Below the pieces are notes generated by a model, which saw only the letters and a program-made list of their open reading frames with translations, made no database searches and was not told where the DNA came from. DNA of 5,427 bases, taken from NCBI GenBank assembly GCA_026193755.1, contig JAPHUI010000470.1:1-5427 (forward strand). The letters run 5' to 3'. Of the stretch, positions 1 through 5,427 are shown piece by piece. The translations under genes and the position numbers were made by a program. The stretch's first letter is position 1; every line of letters starts with the position of its first letter. Source of the stretch: Ignavibacteriaceae bacterium (GTDB lineage Bacteria; Bacteroidota; Ignavibacteria; Ignavibacteriales; Ignavibacteriaceae).

Positions 1-429
1 ATCAATAATAGCAGCTATCCTATTATCTATCTGGAAAAACTTTCCAACAACAGATATTGGTAATACCTCCAGCATTTTATTAATGTATTCTTTCTGAAGA
101 CCAACTCCCCGCTCCTTAAGATCTATCGACTTGGTAATCAGATCTTTGCCAGTTTCCTCATCCATACCGTAATAGTGCATCATATAATCTTTAATAATAT
201 CAATTCTTTCATTAACCAGCTTATCGTATGCGGCATCATATTCATCATAAAGAGGCCAGAAAATTTTTGCCTGCTCATCCGTCAAAGTCAAATTATTAGC
301 AACTATATTTCTTGATTCCGCTTGAATATCCTTTTTGAGCATCTCAACATATTCGGACTCGAAAGATTTTATTTGTGCAAAGCAGGATGCTGCAAAAAGT
401 AATGCTGAGATAAAGATTAACTTTTTCAT
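1..429 (-). CDS. Secreted helical protein of unknown function, Spy/CpxP-like in style (partial, C-terminus cut by window edge)
   Basis: The 143 visible residues start at an ATG (427-429) with AAGGAA a few bases upstream. Residues 1-18 form a signal peptide (MKKLIFISALLFAASCFA) with likely cleavage before Gln19. The rest is charged and predicted mostly helical. A segment LTLTDEQAKIFWPLYDEYD (residues 47-65) resembles the 'LT-x-x-Q/E-A' helices of periplasmic Spy/CpxP-like proteins, and KFFQIDNRIAAIID (130-143) resembles a conserved FFQIENR stretch that I associate with a widespread uncharacterised family of about 180-190 residues. If so, some 30-50 residues are missing beyond base 1. A periplasmic role, perhaps chaperone- or stress-related, is inference only. 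Cys16 sits in a poor lipobox (AASC), so signal peptidase I cleavage is more likely than lipidation. It is separated by 160 bases from the upstream minus-strand gene and probably has its own promoter. Confidence 0.8.
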   Translation of the reverse strand, partial: MKKLIFISALLFAASCFAQIKSFESEYVEMLKKDIQAESRNIVANNLTLTDEQAKIFWPLYDEYDAAYDKLVNERIDIIKDYMMHYYGMDEETGKDLITKSIDLKERGVGLQKEYINKMLEVLPISVVGKFFQIDNRIAAIID

Positions 430-440
430 AATTGTTCCTT

Positions 441-458
441 TTATTTTAATTAAAATAA
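441..458. repeat. 18-bp perfect AT-only palindrome in a 5' leader
   Basis: TTATTTTAATTAAAATAA is identical on both strands. On the minus strand it abuts the AAGGAA ribosome binding site of the gene starting at 429. It could be an operator or a leader hairpin, but an all-A/T palindrome is not very surprising in such AT-rich DNA. Confidence 0.4.
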
Positions 459-589
459 TTTATTTTGAATTTTTGTAACTACAACGGCAAACAGATTTCA
501 TAGACAAATTGGTACTAACAAATCAAGCTCTATTTAGTCAACAACTATCTCCATAATTCAAATTTTTCAAAAGTCTTTTATACATAATG

Positions 590-1123
590 CTATTTCGTTG
601 GTGGATAATTTTCTAATATTCTGCTCACTGCATTATCGATAGCTTCTGTTCTTTCCTCCGGAGAGTTATTTTCACGGATAGCTCCGGTACCAGCACCCCT
701 CCAGATAAGCTGATCAGATTTGCTATCAACTAAATCGAGTACTAATGTTGCTTCAGTATATGAACTAACATCAATGTTTCTTCCATTTGGATATCTTCTC
801 CAATACGGTCCATAACTGTAACCCCAATCTGTTACTTTTATTTTGTCATTGGTACCGGCAAACGGATACAAAACTATATCTGCATTATTTTCCTCAGTAA
901 GTAAAAATCCCTTGCTAACCATAACTTTCCTGACAGCATCAATAACTCTTCTTTTGATTAGCGGTGCATTTTCTAATGCGCTTCCATCTACAGTTCCCTC
1001 ATGAACTGCAAAAGTTTTATATCCGCTGAAATCGGTAGCTGGATCGTAATCTGATGTAACTGAGATTGATGAACAAGCTGTAACGACGAGTAATAATCCA
1101 AACATAATTATTAATTTTATCAT
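590..1123 (-). CDS. DUF4136-type outer-membrane lipoprotein
   Basis: The product has 177 residues. The start is the ATG at 1121-1123, preceded by CAGGAG with a 5-base gap. An ATG 36 bases further up (1157-1159) is less likely because it lacks such a site and would bury the signal peptide. Residues 1-16 are a lipoprotein signal with lipobox VTAC and acylated Cys17. The sequence that follows, SVTSDYDPATDFSGYKTFAV (21-40), is the typical opening of DUF4136 proteins. Then come a helix (about 55-73), a strand ADIVLYPF (81-88), an aromatic segment WGYSYGPYWRRYP (100-112), and the closing pair of strands with LVLDLVDSKSDQLIWRG (127-143). Length and order fit a complete DUF4136 lipoprotein. The family has no established biochemical function. 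The gene diverges from the plus-strand barrel cluster and shares its regulatory region. A second lipoprotein with a similar C-terminal motif lies at 3325-3963. Confidence 0.9.
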   Translation of the reverse strand: MIKLIIMFGLLLVVTACSSISVTSDYDPATDFSGYKTFAVHEGTVDGSALENAPLIKRRVIDAVRKVMVSKGFLLTEENNADIVLYPFAGTNDKIKVTDWGYSYGPYWRRYPNGRNIDVSSYTEATLVLDLVDSKSDQLIWRGAGTGAIRENNSPEERTEAIDNAVSRILENYPPTK

Positions 1124-1157
1124 GTTGACTCCTGCGCTTTGTTTATTGTTTAATTCC

Positions 1158-1163
1158 ATTATA
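1158..1163 (-). promoter_or_regulatory. Candidate -10 box for the DUF4136 lipoprotein gene
   Basis: The minus strand reads TATAAT here, a perfect -10 hexamer about 35 bases before the ATG at 1123. A transcript starting near 1151 would have a short leader containing the CAGGAG site. No good -35 hexamer is seen at 16-18 bases (TGCCGA at 17), so it would need an activator, or the match may be chance in AT-rich DNA. Confidence 0.35.
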
Positions 1164-1217
1164 AATATTTATTTTTTTATTCGGCAGATAGTTTAGTGTG
1201 TTATATTATAATTATTA

Positions 1218-1245
1218 AGTAACAAATGATTTGTTACTGTAACAA
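1218..1245. promoter_or_regulatory. Dyad operator cluster built on GTAACA (candidate transcription-factor site)
   Basis: A perfect dyad with 10-base arms, AGTAACAAAT and ATTTGTTACT, around a single central G spans 1218-1238. It overlaps a second dyad, GTTAC-T-GTAAC, at 1233-1243. The unit GTAACA is therefore present in alternating orientation at 1219-1224, 1232-1237 (reverse) and 1239-1244, and again at 1274-1279. Such symmetry in a divergent promoter region is typical of a dimeric helix-turn-helix regulator that controls both flanking genes. I cannot name the regulator, and none is encoded in the window. As RNA it could also form a hairpin, but no T-run follows, so a terminator is unlikely. 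Confidence 0.6.
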
Positions 1246-1297
1246 TTTCTTTCTTTAATTGAATTTAGTTATAGTAACATTGACATTTAAAAAATCG

Positions 1298-1330
1298 TTG
1301 ACAGATTACAAATACAGGTTTTTAGATTTG
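1298..1330 (+). promoter_or_regulatory. Candidate promoter for the plus-strand barrel cluster
   Basis: TTGACA occurs at 1298-1303, and TAGATTTG at 1323-1330 matches the Bacteroidota -7 box TAnnTTTG. The gap of 22 bases from TTG to the TA is slightly long for that class. A second TTGACA lies 18 bases upstream (1280-1285), next to a GTAACA copy, without a clear matching -10. A start near 1336 would give a leader of about 20 bases that includes the AGGGAG site at 1341-1346. Confidence 0.4.
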
Positions 1331-1354
1331 ATCTCACAAAAGGGAGTTTTAAAA

Positions 1355-2188
1355 ATGATAAATAAAAACAAGGCACTTATTGTATTATTTATTATAATAA
1401 ATAATTTTCTATTATTTGCTTCAACTCCGCGGGATTCATCCAAAACAGATTCAGAGATTTATGATAATAAATTTCAGATGACACTCGGACTATTTCTACC
1501 AAGCATAAATTCCTCAGCCCAAATAAATAGAAAAACCGGTGGTATAGGAACCATTGTTAATCTGGAAGCTGCTTTCAATCTTCCAGAATCGCAGCAATTA
1601 TTTCGCGCTAATGCTATTTTCAGGTTTAATAATAATCACTCGGTTGAAGGTTATTATTATGCTTTAAATAGATCTGGCCAAAACATTTCAAAAGATTCCA
1701 TAGTTTTTGGTGACCTGGTCATAGGTATAAATTCCTCATTTACTTCTTTCTTTAAGGCAACCTTGTTCGGTGGTAAGTACAGATATTCAGTTGAAAATGA
1801 TAAAAATATTGAAGCTGGTTTTTCAGCCGGGATAAGTTTTCTGTATATAGATATTGGTGCAGAAGTATTACTTCTTAATCAACAAGTAGGAAAAGAAGAA
1901 TACAATGATCTTTTATTCCTTCCGGTGTTTGGTTTTTATAATCGTGTGAACATATATGAAGATTTAATTTTCCGAAGCAATGTAGATGCATTCGCGCTGA
2001 ATATCGAAAGGTACAATGGAATTTTGGTGGATTTGTCTGTTTTACTTGAGTACCGATTCCTGCAAAGGTTTTCGCTTGGCTTATCTTATAATGCATATGC
2101 GTTGGATGTTAAATTTGACACAAAACAGAAAGGCGAAATAAAATACAATCATAGAGGATTTATGTTCTTCGGAAAGGTTTACTTTTAA
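1355..2188 (+). CDS. Outer-membrane beta-barrel protein of unknown function
   Basis: The product has 277 residues. The start at ATG 1355 has AGGGAG (1341-1346) with an 8-base gap; the open frame extends up to a TTG at 1259, but that part overlaps promoter-like DNA and would displace the signal peptide. Residues 1-22 are a signal peptide (K-rich start, IVLFIIINNFLLFAS). From about 38 the protein alternates hydrophobic and polar residues in strand-length blocks: KFQMTLGLFLP (39-49), FRANAIFRFNNNHSVEGYYYALNRSG (83-108), a central FSAGISFLYIDIGAEVLLL (156-174), and a final RGFMFFGKVYF ending in Phe as expected for BamA-assembled barrels. The phrase FRFNNNHSVEGYYYALNRSGQ followed by IVFGD resembles a widespread uncharacterised barrel family in which a 'YWRFNxRHxLxFxYYxLxRDG' segment is conserved. 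Likely substrate or role cannot be told. It leads the plus-strand cluster, 72 bases ahead of the DUF481 gene. Confidence 0.8.
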   Translation: MINKNKALIVLFIIINNFLLFASTPRDSSKTDSEIYDNKFQMTLGLFLPSINSSAQINRKTGGIGTIVNLEAAFNLPESQQLFRANAIFRFNNNHSVEGYYYALNRSGQNISKDSIVFGDLVIGINSSFTSFFKATLFGGKYRYSVENDKNIEAGFSAGISFLYIDIGAEVLLLNQQVGKEEYNDLLFLPVFGFYNRVNIYEDLIFRSNVDAFALNIERYNGILVDLSVLLEYRFLQRFSLGLSYNAYALDVKFDTKQKGEIKYNHRGFMFFGKVYF

Positions 2189-2248
2189 TTATTAACAAAG
2201 AATGTTTTCGAGTCCTTCACTCTATTCTCTAATAGTCAAAGAAATTAT

Positions 2249-2269
2249 GGAGTTTTTTTTTTGAGCATG
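2249..2269 (+). promoter_or_regulatory. Shine-Dalgarno plus 10-T spacer tract before the DUF481 gene start
   Basis: GGAG (2249-2252) is followed by ten T residues (2253-2262), then G and AGC ATG. The last two T's and the G form a TTG codon (2261-2263) 8 bases from GGAG, while the first in-frame ATG (2267-2269) is 14 bases away. Spacing therefore favours the TTG start. The T tract is the spacer itself, so any change in tract length would alter initiation. Confidence 0.5.
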
Positions 2270-3307
2270 TATCTTAATATTACTAAAACTTCAAAAATAT
2301 TTTGTATTGTATCATTTTTTCTACTGGCTAACTTTTATGCTTTAGCGCAGAAGACAGATGTTGTTGTGCTATTAAATGGCGATAAAATAACCGGTGAGAT
2401 AAAATCGCTTCAAACAGGGCTTTTAAATTTTAAAACTGATGATATGGGGACAATTAATATAGAATGGATAAAAATTGATAATATCAGGACTAACAAAATT
2501 TTTGAGATAGAGCTTGTTGATGGAAGAACTTTCTATGGGACTATAGAGCCGGGTTCAATTGAAGGGACGTTGTTAGTTAAAGGCATTTCAACAGATACTA
2601 GATTGTTTATGAAATATATCGTTAAGATTACACGCATTAAAGAATCTTTCTGGGATATATTGAGCGGTTATGTACTGTTTGGTTTCAGCTTTACTAAAGC
2701 AAGTCAGATTGGACAGCTTAGTCTTGGAGTAAGTACTAATTACAGGACAAAAACCTATTATACAGAGTTGAATGCAAACTCAGTTATAACTACTACGAAG
2801 CGGGAACCTACATCAAGGAAAGAAGATATTTTCCTAACATACTATCGTCTTCTTGAGAAAAGATGGTTTTGGGCAGGATTAATTGGTGCAGAGGAAAATA
2901 CTGAGTTAGGTTTGCAGCTGAGGACTTCGTTGGGCGGTGGCGCTGGATTAAATGTTATTCAAACAAATAAAAACCTGCTGAGCACTTTGGTAGGAGTATC
3001 TTTAAACAGGGAATGGTATACAGATTCTACGGAATCAAAAAACAATATTGAAGGATTGGTTACTGGAAATTATCAATTATTTATTTACGATCACCCCAAA
3101 ATTAGTTTTCAAACGTCTGTTAAAATATTCCCCGGACTTACTAACTTTGGAAGAATTCGCTCCAGTTTAGATTCGTACCTGGACTGGGAAATATTCCTCG
3201 ATTTTTACTGGGTTTTATCTTTTTATTTTACATACGATAATAAACCTGCATATACAGCTTCGAAAACTGATTACAGGTTTGAATTTTCTATTAAATATGA
3301 ATTATAA
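2261..3307 (+). CDS. DUF481-type (YdiY-like) outer-membrane barrel with N-terminal duplicated Sm-like domain
   Basis: The product has 348 residues from the TTG at 2261, or 346 from the ATG at 2267; spacing to GGAG favours TTG. Residues 11-30 form a signal peptide ending ALAQ. Residues 33-126 contain two similar units: VVLLNGDKITGEI...IEWIKIDNIRT (35-77) and IELVDGRTFYGTI...YIVKITRI (83-126). This beta-rich pattern is the Sm-like module often found in front of DUF481. The remainder (about 130-348) is a predicted barrel, with YYRLLEKRWFWAGLIGAEENTELGLQLRTSLGGGAGLNVIQT (194-235) matching the family's 'W...G...xxNTELGL..R...G.G.G' core, and a closing FEFSIKYEL strand. DUF481 proteins are predicted outer-membrane proteins of unknown function; in E. 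coli YdiY is acid-induced. It is followed after 17 bases by a lipoprotein gene, which suggests co-transcription. Confidence 0.85.
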   Translation: MSMYLNITKTSKIFCIVSFFLLANFYALAQKTDVVVLLNGDKITGEIKSLQTGLLNFKTDDMGTINIEWIKIDNIRTNKIFEIELVDGRTFYGTIEPGSIEGTLLVKGISTDTRLFMKYIVKITRIKESFWDILSGYVLFGFSFTKASQIGQLSLGVSTNYRTKTYYTELNANSVITTTKREPTSRKEDIFLTYYRLLEKRWFWAGLIGAEENTELGLQLRTSLGGGAGLNVIQTNKNLLSTLVGVSLNREWYTDSTESKNNIEGLVTGNYQLFIYDHPKISFQTSVKIFPGLTNFGRIRSSLDSYLDWEIFLDFYWVLSFYFTYDNKPAYTASKTDYRFEFSIKYEL

Positions 3308-3324
3308 CATTTAAGGAAATAGTG

Positions 3325-3963
3325 ATGAAAAATATAATTCAATTTTGTGTTTTAATTTTTTCAACATCATTGTTAGTGATAATCTATTCGTGCAGTGGTG
3401 CAAAAACCGAAATAATCGGAGAGTGGCAGGAAGAGAATTATCAAAAAGGAAACATTGATAAGGTTTTGATTCTTGGTATTTTCAATAAAGATAAACCATT
3501 GCTTAGAAGAAATTTTGAAAATGGAATGACCAATGCATTTATGGATGCCGGGATTTCAGCTATAACTTCAATGGACCATATGCCATATGATCAGGCTATC
3601 GATTCAACAACTTTTGAGAAATATTTTGAAGATCTTAATGTAGATGCAGTTATAGTCTCAAGGCTTGTAGGCATCGATCAATCCCGCAATTATAAAGCCG
3701 GATATCTTTACACAATTCCCTTTAATAATTACTATGGATTTTATGGTTACTATTACGCTGGTATTCAATATGCAAATTCATCCGGATATTTATCACAAAA
3801 TGTAGTTGTGGTTCTTGAGACCAATATTTATGATGCTAAAGATAAAAAACTTATCTGGAGTGGAATATCAGAAACCGTGGATCCTCAAAAGGCTTCAGAT
3901 GTAATTAAATCATTTGGCAATGAATTGGTTTCAAAATTAAAAAGTGATGGATATATTAAATAA
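3325..3963 (+). CDS. Lipoprotein with a DUF4136-like C-terminal motif and a Tyr-rich loop
   Basis: The product has 212 residues from ATG 3325, with AAGGA (3313-3317) 7 bases upstream; a GTG three bases earlier is also in frame but less well placed. Residues 1-22 are a lipoprotein signal (hydrophobic VLIFSTSLLVIIYS) and Cys23 is the likely acylated residue. The body has KVLILGIFNKDKPLLRRNFENGMTNAFMDAGI (46-77), a strand-helix unit, then LNVDAVIVSRLVGID (104-118), a low-complexity aromatic segment at 123-155 rich in Tyr, Gly and Asn, and VVVLETNIYDAKDKKLIWSG (161-180) before a final helix. This order (early strand-helix, 'DA-VIV' strand, aromatic loop, 'L-W-x-G' hairpin, C-terminal helix) is that of a common uncharacterised lipoprotein family and resembles the DUF4136 protein at 590-1123. 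The function is unknown. It is very probably in one operon with the DUF481 gene (17-base gap) and the following barrel gene (25-base gap). Confidence 0.8.
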   Translation: MKNIIQFCVLIFSTSLLVIIYSCSGAKTEIIGEWQEENYQKGNIDKVLILGIFNKDKPLLRRNFENGMTNAFMDAGISAITSMDHMPYDQAIDSTTFEKYFEDLNVDAVIVSRLVGIDQSRNYKAGYLYTIPFNNYYGFYGYYYAGIQYANSSGYLSQNVVVVLETNIYDAKDKKLIWSGISETVDPQKASDVIKSFGNELVSKLKSDGYIK

Positions 3964-3988
3964 AAAAATCATTTATTAATTAAATGTT

Positions 3989-4641
3989 ATGAAAACTTTC
4001 TTACTCATAATTGCGCTAATAGTTTTTTTCAAATGAGTTCATTCGGCCAGCATGGTTTTGGAACAGAAGTAAACGGAAATATTGTTTTACCGATAGGGAA
4101 AAACGCTGATAATTTCTCTTTAGGTTTAGGTGGATTGGTGGGATTTTATTATGATCTAACTGAGAATTTCAGACTTGCTTTAGTTCTGGGATACATGCGA
4201 GTGAGCATTAATGAAGATAAAATCAACGGTGACTTTAACAGTGGTGGTCAACCAGGAAATATAAACGTAACGGGTGGTGTTGGCGCAATTCCCGCAATGT
4301 TGAGTTTAAGGCTAGTCTCCCCCGGATCCGGAATTCGCTTTTATGGATTGGTTGAAGGTGGTTTATACACTTCTAGAATTAATATAAAAGGTACTTATAC
4401 TATAGGATCTCAGGTTACAAATGTTAATATATCAGAATTTAGAAGCGAACCGGCTATCATTTTTGGTGGTGGTATACTTTTCCCTTTAAACAAAGAATTG
4501 TCCTTGGATGTTAATATTCGATATCATTGGATACGGGATTCTCAATATCTTAGCTATGGTTCTGGAAACTCAATTGCCAATAGTAAGCTTTTGAGTCTGG
4601 GGATTGGAGCAAATTGGTTTTTTCTCCTTAACGGAGAATAA
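3989..4641 (+). CDS. Small porin-like outer-membrane barrel, signal peptide and body in different frames
   Basis: ATG 3989 opens MKTFLLIIALIVFFK and then stops at TGA 4034-4036. The long frame that follows (ATG 4033-4035, 202 residues to TAA 4641) has no signal peptide of its own. A -1 shift, or one extra T in the T7 tract at 4023-4029, would join them as MKTFLLIIALIVFFQMSSFG before QHGFG, a normal signal peptide with a Gly-Gln-type cleavage region, giving a 217-residue protein. The body is a predicted eight-stranded-type barrel: FGTEVNGNIVLPIG, LGLGGLVGFYYDLTENFRLALVLGYMRV, IRFYGLVEGGLYTS, PAIIFGGGILFPLNKELSLDVNIRYHWI and a final LLSLGIGANWFF, resembling generic 'outer membrane protein beta-barrel' proteins. 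No Shine-Dalgarno is evident before either ATG. It is the last gene of the apparent operon. Whether the gene is intact, phase-variable or misread cannot be decided from this sequence. Confidence 0.75.
4023..4036 (+). other. Frameshift junction: slippery T7-C followed by stop, overlapping an ATG
   Basis: In the signal-peptide frame the codons read GTT TTT TTC AAA TGA. The heptamer T TTT TTC (4024-4030) fits the X XXY YYZ pattern for -1 ribosomal slippage, and after a slip back of one base the next codons are CAA ATG AGT, the frame of the barrel. The stop TGA (4034-4036) overlaps the ATG (4033-4035). No strong downstream stem-loop or upstream Shine-Dalgarno-like enhancer was recognised. Confidence 0.6.
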
Positions 4642-4763
4642 ATAAGCAGTTATTTACTAACCACAAATAAATAAAAAAAAATATTCTGAATAATCACCTT
4701 ACTAATTGGTTAAAAAGGAATAACTTAAAACGATGTTTAATTATTCAGGTTTAATTATTTGTA

Positions 4764-4810
4764 CTTTAGTCGGTATTTTTAAAAAATGAATGCAGCCGAT
4801 AAAGTTTTTT
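4764..4810 (+). terminator. Probable intrinsic terminator of the plus-strand operon
   Basis: CTTTA-g-TCGG (4764-4773) pairs with CCGATAAAG (4796-4804), giving nine base pairs with one bulged G, followed directly by six T's (4805-4810). The loop is long (22 bases) and itself contains a T5/A6 stretch that may extend pairing. There is no T-run on the other strand, so it would act only on the plus-strand genes that end at 4641. The stem is AT-rich for a terminator, which lowers confidence. Confidence 0.5.
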
Positions 4811-4839
4811 AAATAAGTCACATTTCTTTTGCGGTGAGA

Positions 4840-5427
4840 TTAAATTTTTAACCCGGCTTTCTTCAATCCTTCAATAATTTTCTCCACCAACTCATCTTCC
4901 TTGACATACCTACTAATTAGGTACCTTGCTTTACTTTCAAAATCGGGTTTTAGAACTTTCAAATTTGCGATTTGTACTTCGGCATCCGATCTGCGACCAA
5001 GTTGTCCAAGTGTTGCAGCCCGTAACATTGGTCCCCAGAATAACCCAGGGATATCATATTTAATAGCCTCTTCGTAAGCTTTTTCAAATTCATTTAACCT
5101 GTAATAATAAACTGTGGTTGCACCGTAGTACCAGGAAGGAAAACCCATGTTCTGTTTCATTGCTTTGTCTAGCAGTTGCTTGCCCTTTTCCCATTCTCCA
5201 TAGAGAGAAAGAAAGAAACCAATTGCTCCAATCCTGAATGGGGAATTAGGATTAAGATCGAGAGCTTTTTCAATTTCAATTAAAAATTTCTCTTTTTGGT
5301 TCAGAACAAAAAATCTCCAGGCATGAACAATGCGTACAAGTTGGTCCTGTGGTTCAAGCTCTATGGCTTTGTCGGAAAGTTCAACAAGTTTTTCTAAGGC
5401 GTTAGTACTATCCGGTAAGTCTAATTC
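4840..5427 (-). CDS. TPR-repeat protein, C-terminal part (N-terminus beyond window), possibly of the adenylate-cyclase/TPR type
   Basis: The frame is open from the window edge at 5427 to TAA at 4840-4842, giving 195 visible residues with no stop; the Met at 5158-5160 is internal. The sequence is helical with TPR-type spacing: LEKLVELSDKAIELEPQD (11-28), FLIEIEKALDLNPNSP (48-63), an adjacent GEWEKGKQLLDKAM (77-90), LNEFEKAYEEAIKYD (111-125), and LGQLGRRSDAEVQIANLKVLKPDF (140-163). Repeats ending in 'A-L-x-L-x-P-N/D' are the classical TPR signature. The tail, ARYLISRYVKEDELVEKIIEGLKKAGL (167-193), resembles the C-terminus of class III adenylate/guanylate cyclase or winged-helix regulator proteins that carry TPRs ('...L.E.I..GLRKAGL'). 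The catalytic or DNA-binding part would lie outside the window, so that assignment is inference. TPRs mediate protein-protein contacts. The gene converges on the barrel operon with a 198-base gap. Confidence 0.8.
   Translation of the reverse strand, partial: ELDLPDSTNALEKLVELSDKAIELEPQDQLVRIVHAWRFFVLNQKEKFLIEIEKALDLNPNSPFRIGAIGFFLSLYGEWEKGKQLLDKAMKQNMGFPSWYYGATTVYYYRLNEFEKAYEEAIKYDIPGLFWGPMLRAATLGQLGRRSDAEVQIANLKVLKPDFESKARYLISRYVKEDELVEKIIEGLKKAGLKI

Noticed and set aside
560..585. AAAAGACTTTT-like pairing after the DUF4136 gene as a terminator
   Set aside because: The stem is almost all A/T with no room for a loop, so a stable hairpin is not expected.
1124..1159. Twelve-residue N-terminal extension of the DUF4136 lipoprotein
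   Set aside because: The ATG at 1159 overlaps the TATAAT hexamer and has no ribosome binding site, while the internal ATG at 1123 has CAGGAG at ideal spacing and begins the lipoprotein signal.
1259..1354. Upstream extension of the first barrel gene to a TTG codon
   Set aside because: It lacks a Shine-Dalgarno, overlaps both TTGACA hexamers and the TAGATTTG box, and would put 32 residues before a good signal peptide that has its own AGGGAG site.
1875..2096. Minus-strand open frame of 73 codons
   Set aside because: It lies wholly inside the barrel gene 1355-2188 and has no ribosome binding site or recognisable protein features; it is a shadow frame.
2189..2260. Separate promoter before the DUF481 gene
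   Set aside because: Only partial hexamers (TTAACA, TAATAG) without suitable spacing are seen, and no terminator ends the preceding gene.
4686..4748. Inverted repeat CTGAATAAT / ATTATTCAG with a 45-base loop
   Set aside because: The arms are short, AT-rich and far apart, with no T-run; chance is likely. The hairpin at 4764-4804 is the better terminator candidate.
5158..5160. Met codon as the start of the TPR gene
   Set aside because: The frame continues open with TPR-type helices to the window edge, so this Met is internal.

Overview
The window is AT-rich and protein-dense. It holds six or seven bacterial genes, nearly all for cell-envelope proteins, with no tRNA, rRNA, CRISPR array, transposase or phage gene. 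Several points suggest a member of the Bacteroidota/Chlorobiota/Ignavibacteria group: low GC, export signals ending in Ala-Gln or Gly-Gln, many small outer-membrane beta-barrels and DUF-type lipoproteins. Readable AGGAG-like ribosome binding sites favour an Ignavibacteria- or Chlorobi-like genome over a typical Bacteroides. This placement is inference.

Layout. Bases 1-429 (minus strand) hold the N-terminal three quarters or so of a secreted helical protein, cut by the window edge. Bases 590-1123 (minus) encode a DUF4136-type lipoprotein. A divergent intergenic region (1124-1354) follows. It carries a striking dyad cluster built on GTAACA and promoter-like elements for both directions. From 1355 to 4641 four plus-strand genes follow: an outer-membrane beta-barrel (1355-2188), a DUF481-type barrel with an N-terminal duplicated Sm-like domain (2261-3307), a second lipoprotein that resembles the DUF4136 fold (3325-3963), and a small porin-like barrel (3989-4641). 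The last three are closely spaced and look like one operon, probably ending at a hairpin plus T-run at 4764-4810. A minus-strand gene (4840 to beyond 5427) converges on it and encodes the C-terminal TPR part of a larger protein, possibly of the adenylate-cyclase/TPR type.

The genes probably work together at the outer membrane, with two related lipoproteins and three barrels sharing one locus, but no pathway can be named from sequence alone. The most notable features are at gene starts. The small barrel gene has its signal peptide in a different frame from its body, joined at a canonical -1 slippery heptamer (T TTT TTC) just before a stop codon. The DUF481 gene has a 10-T tract between its Shine-Dalgarno and its start. 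Both could be homopolymer sequencing errors, phase-variable tracts or, for the first, programmed frameshifting.
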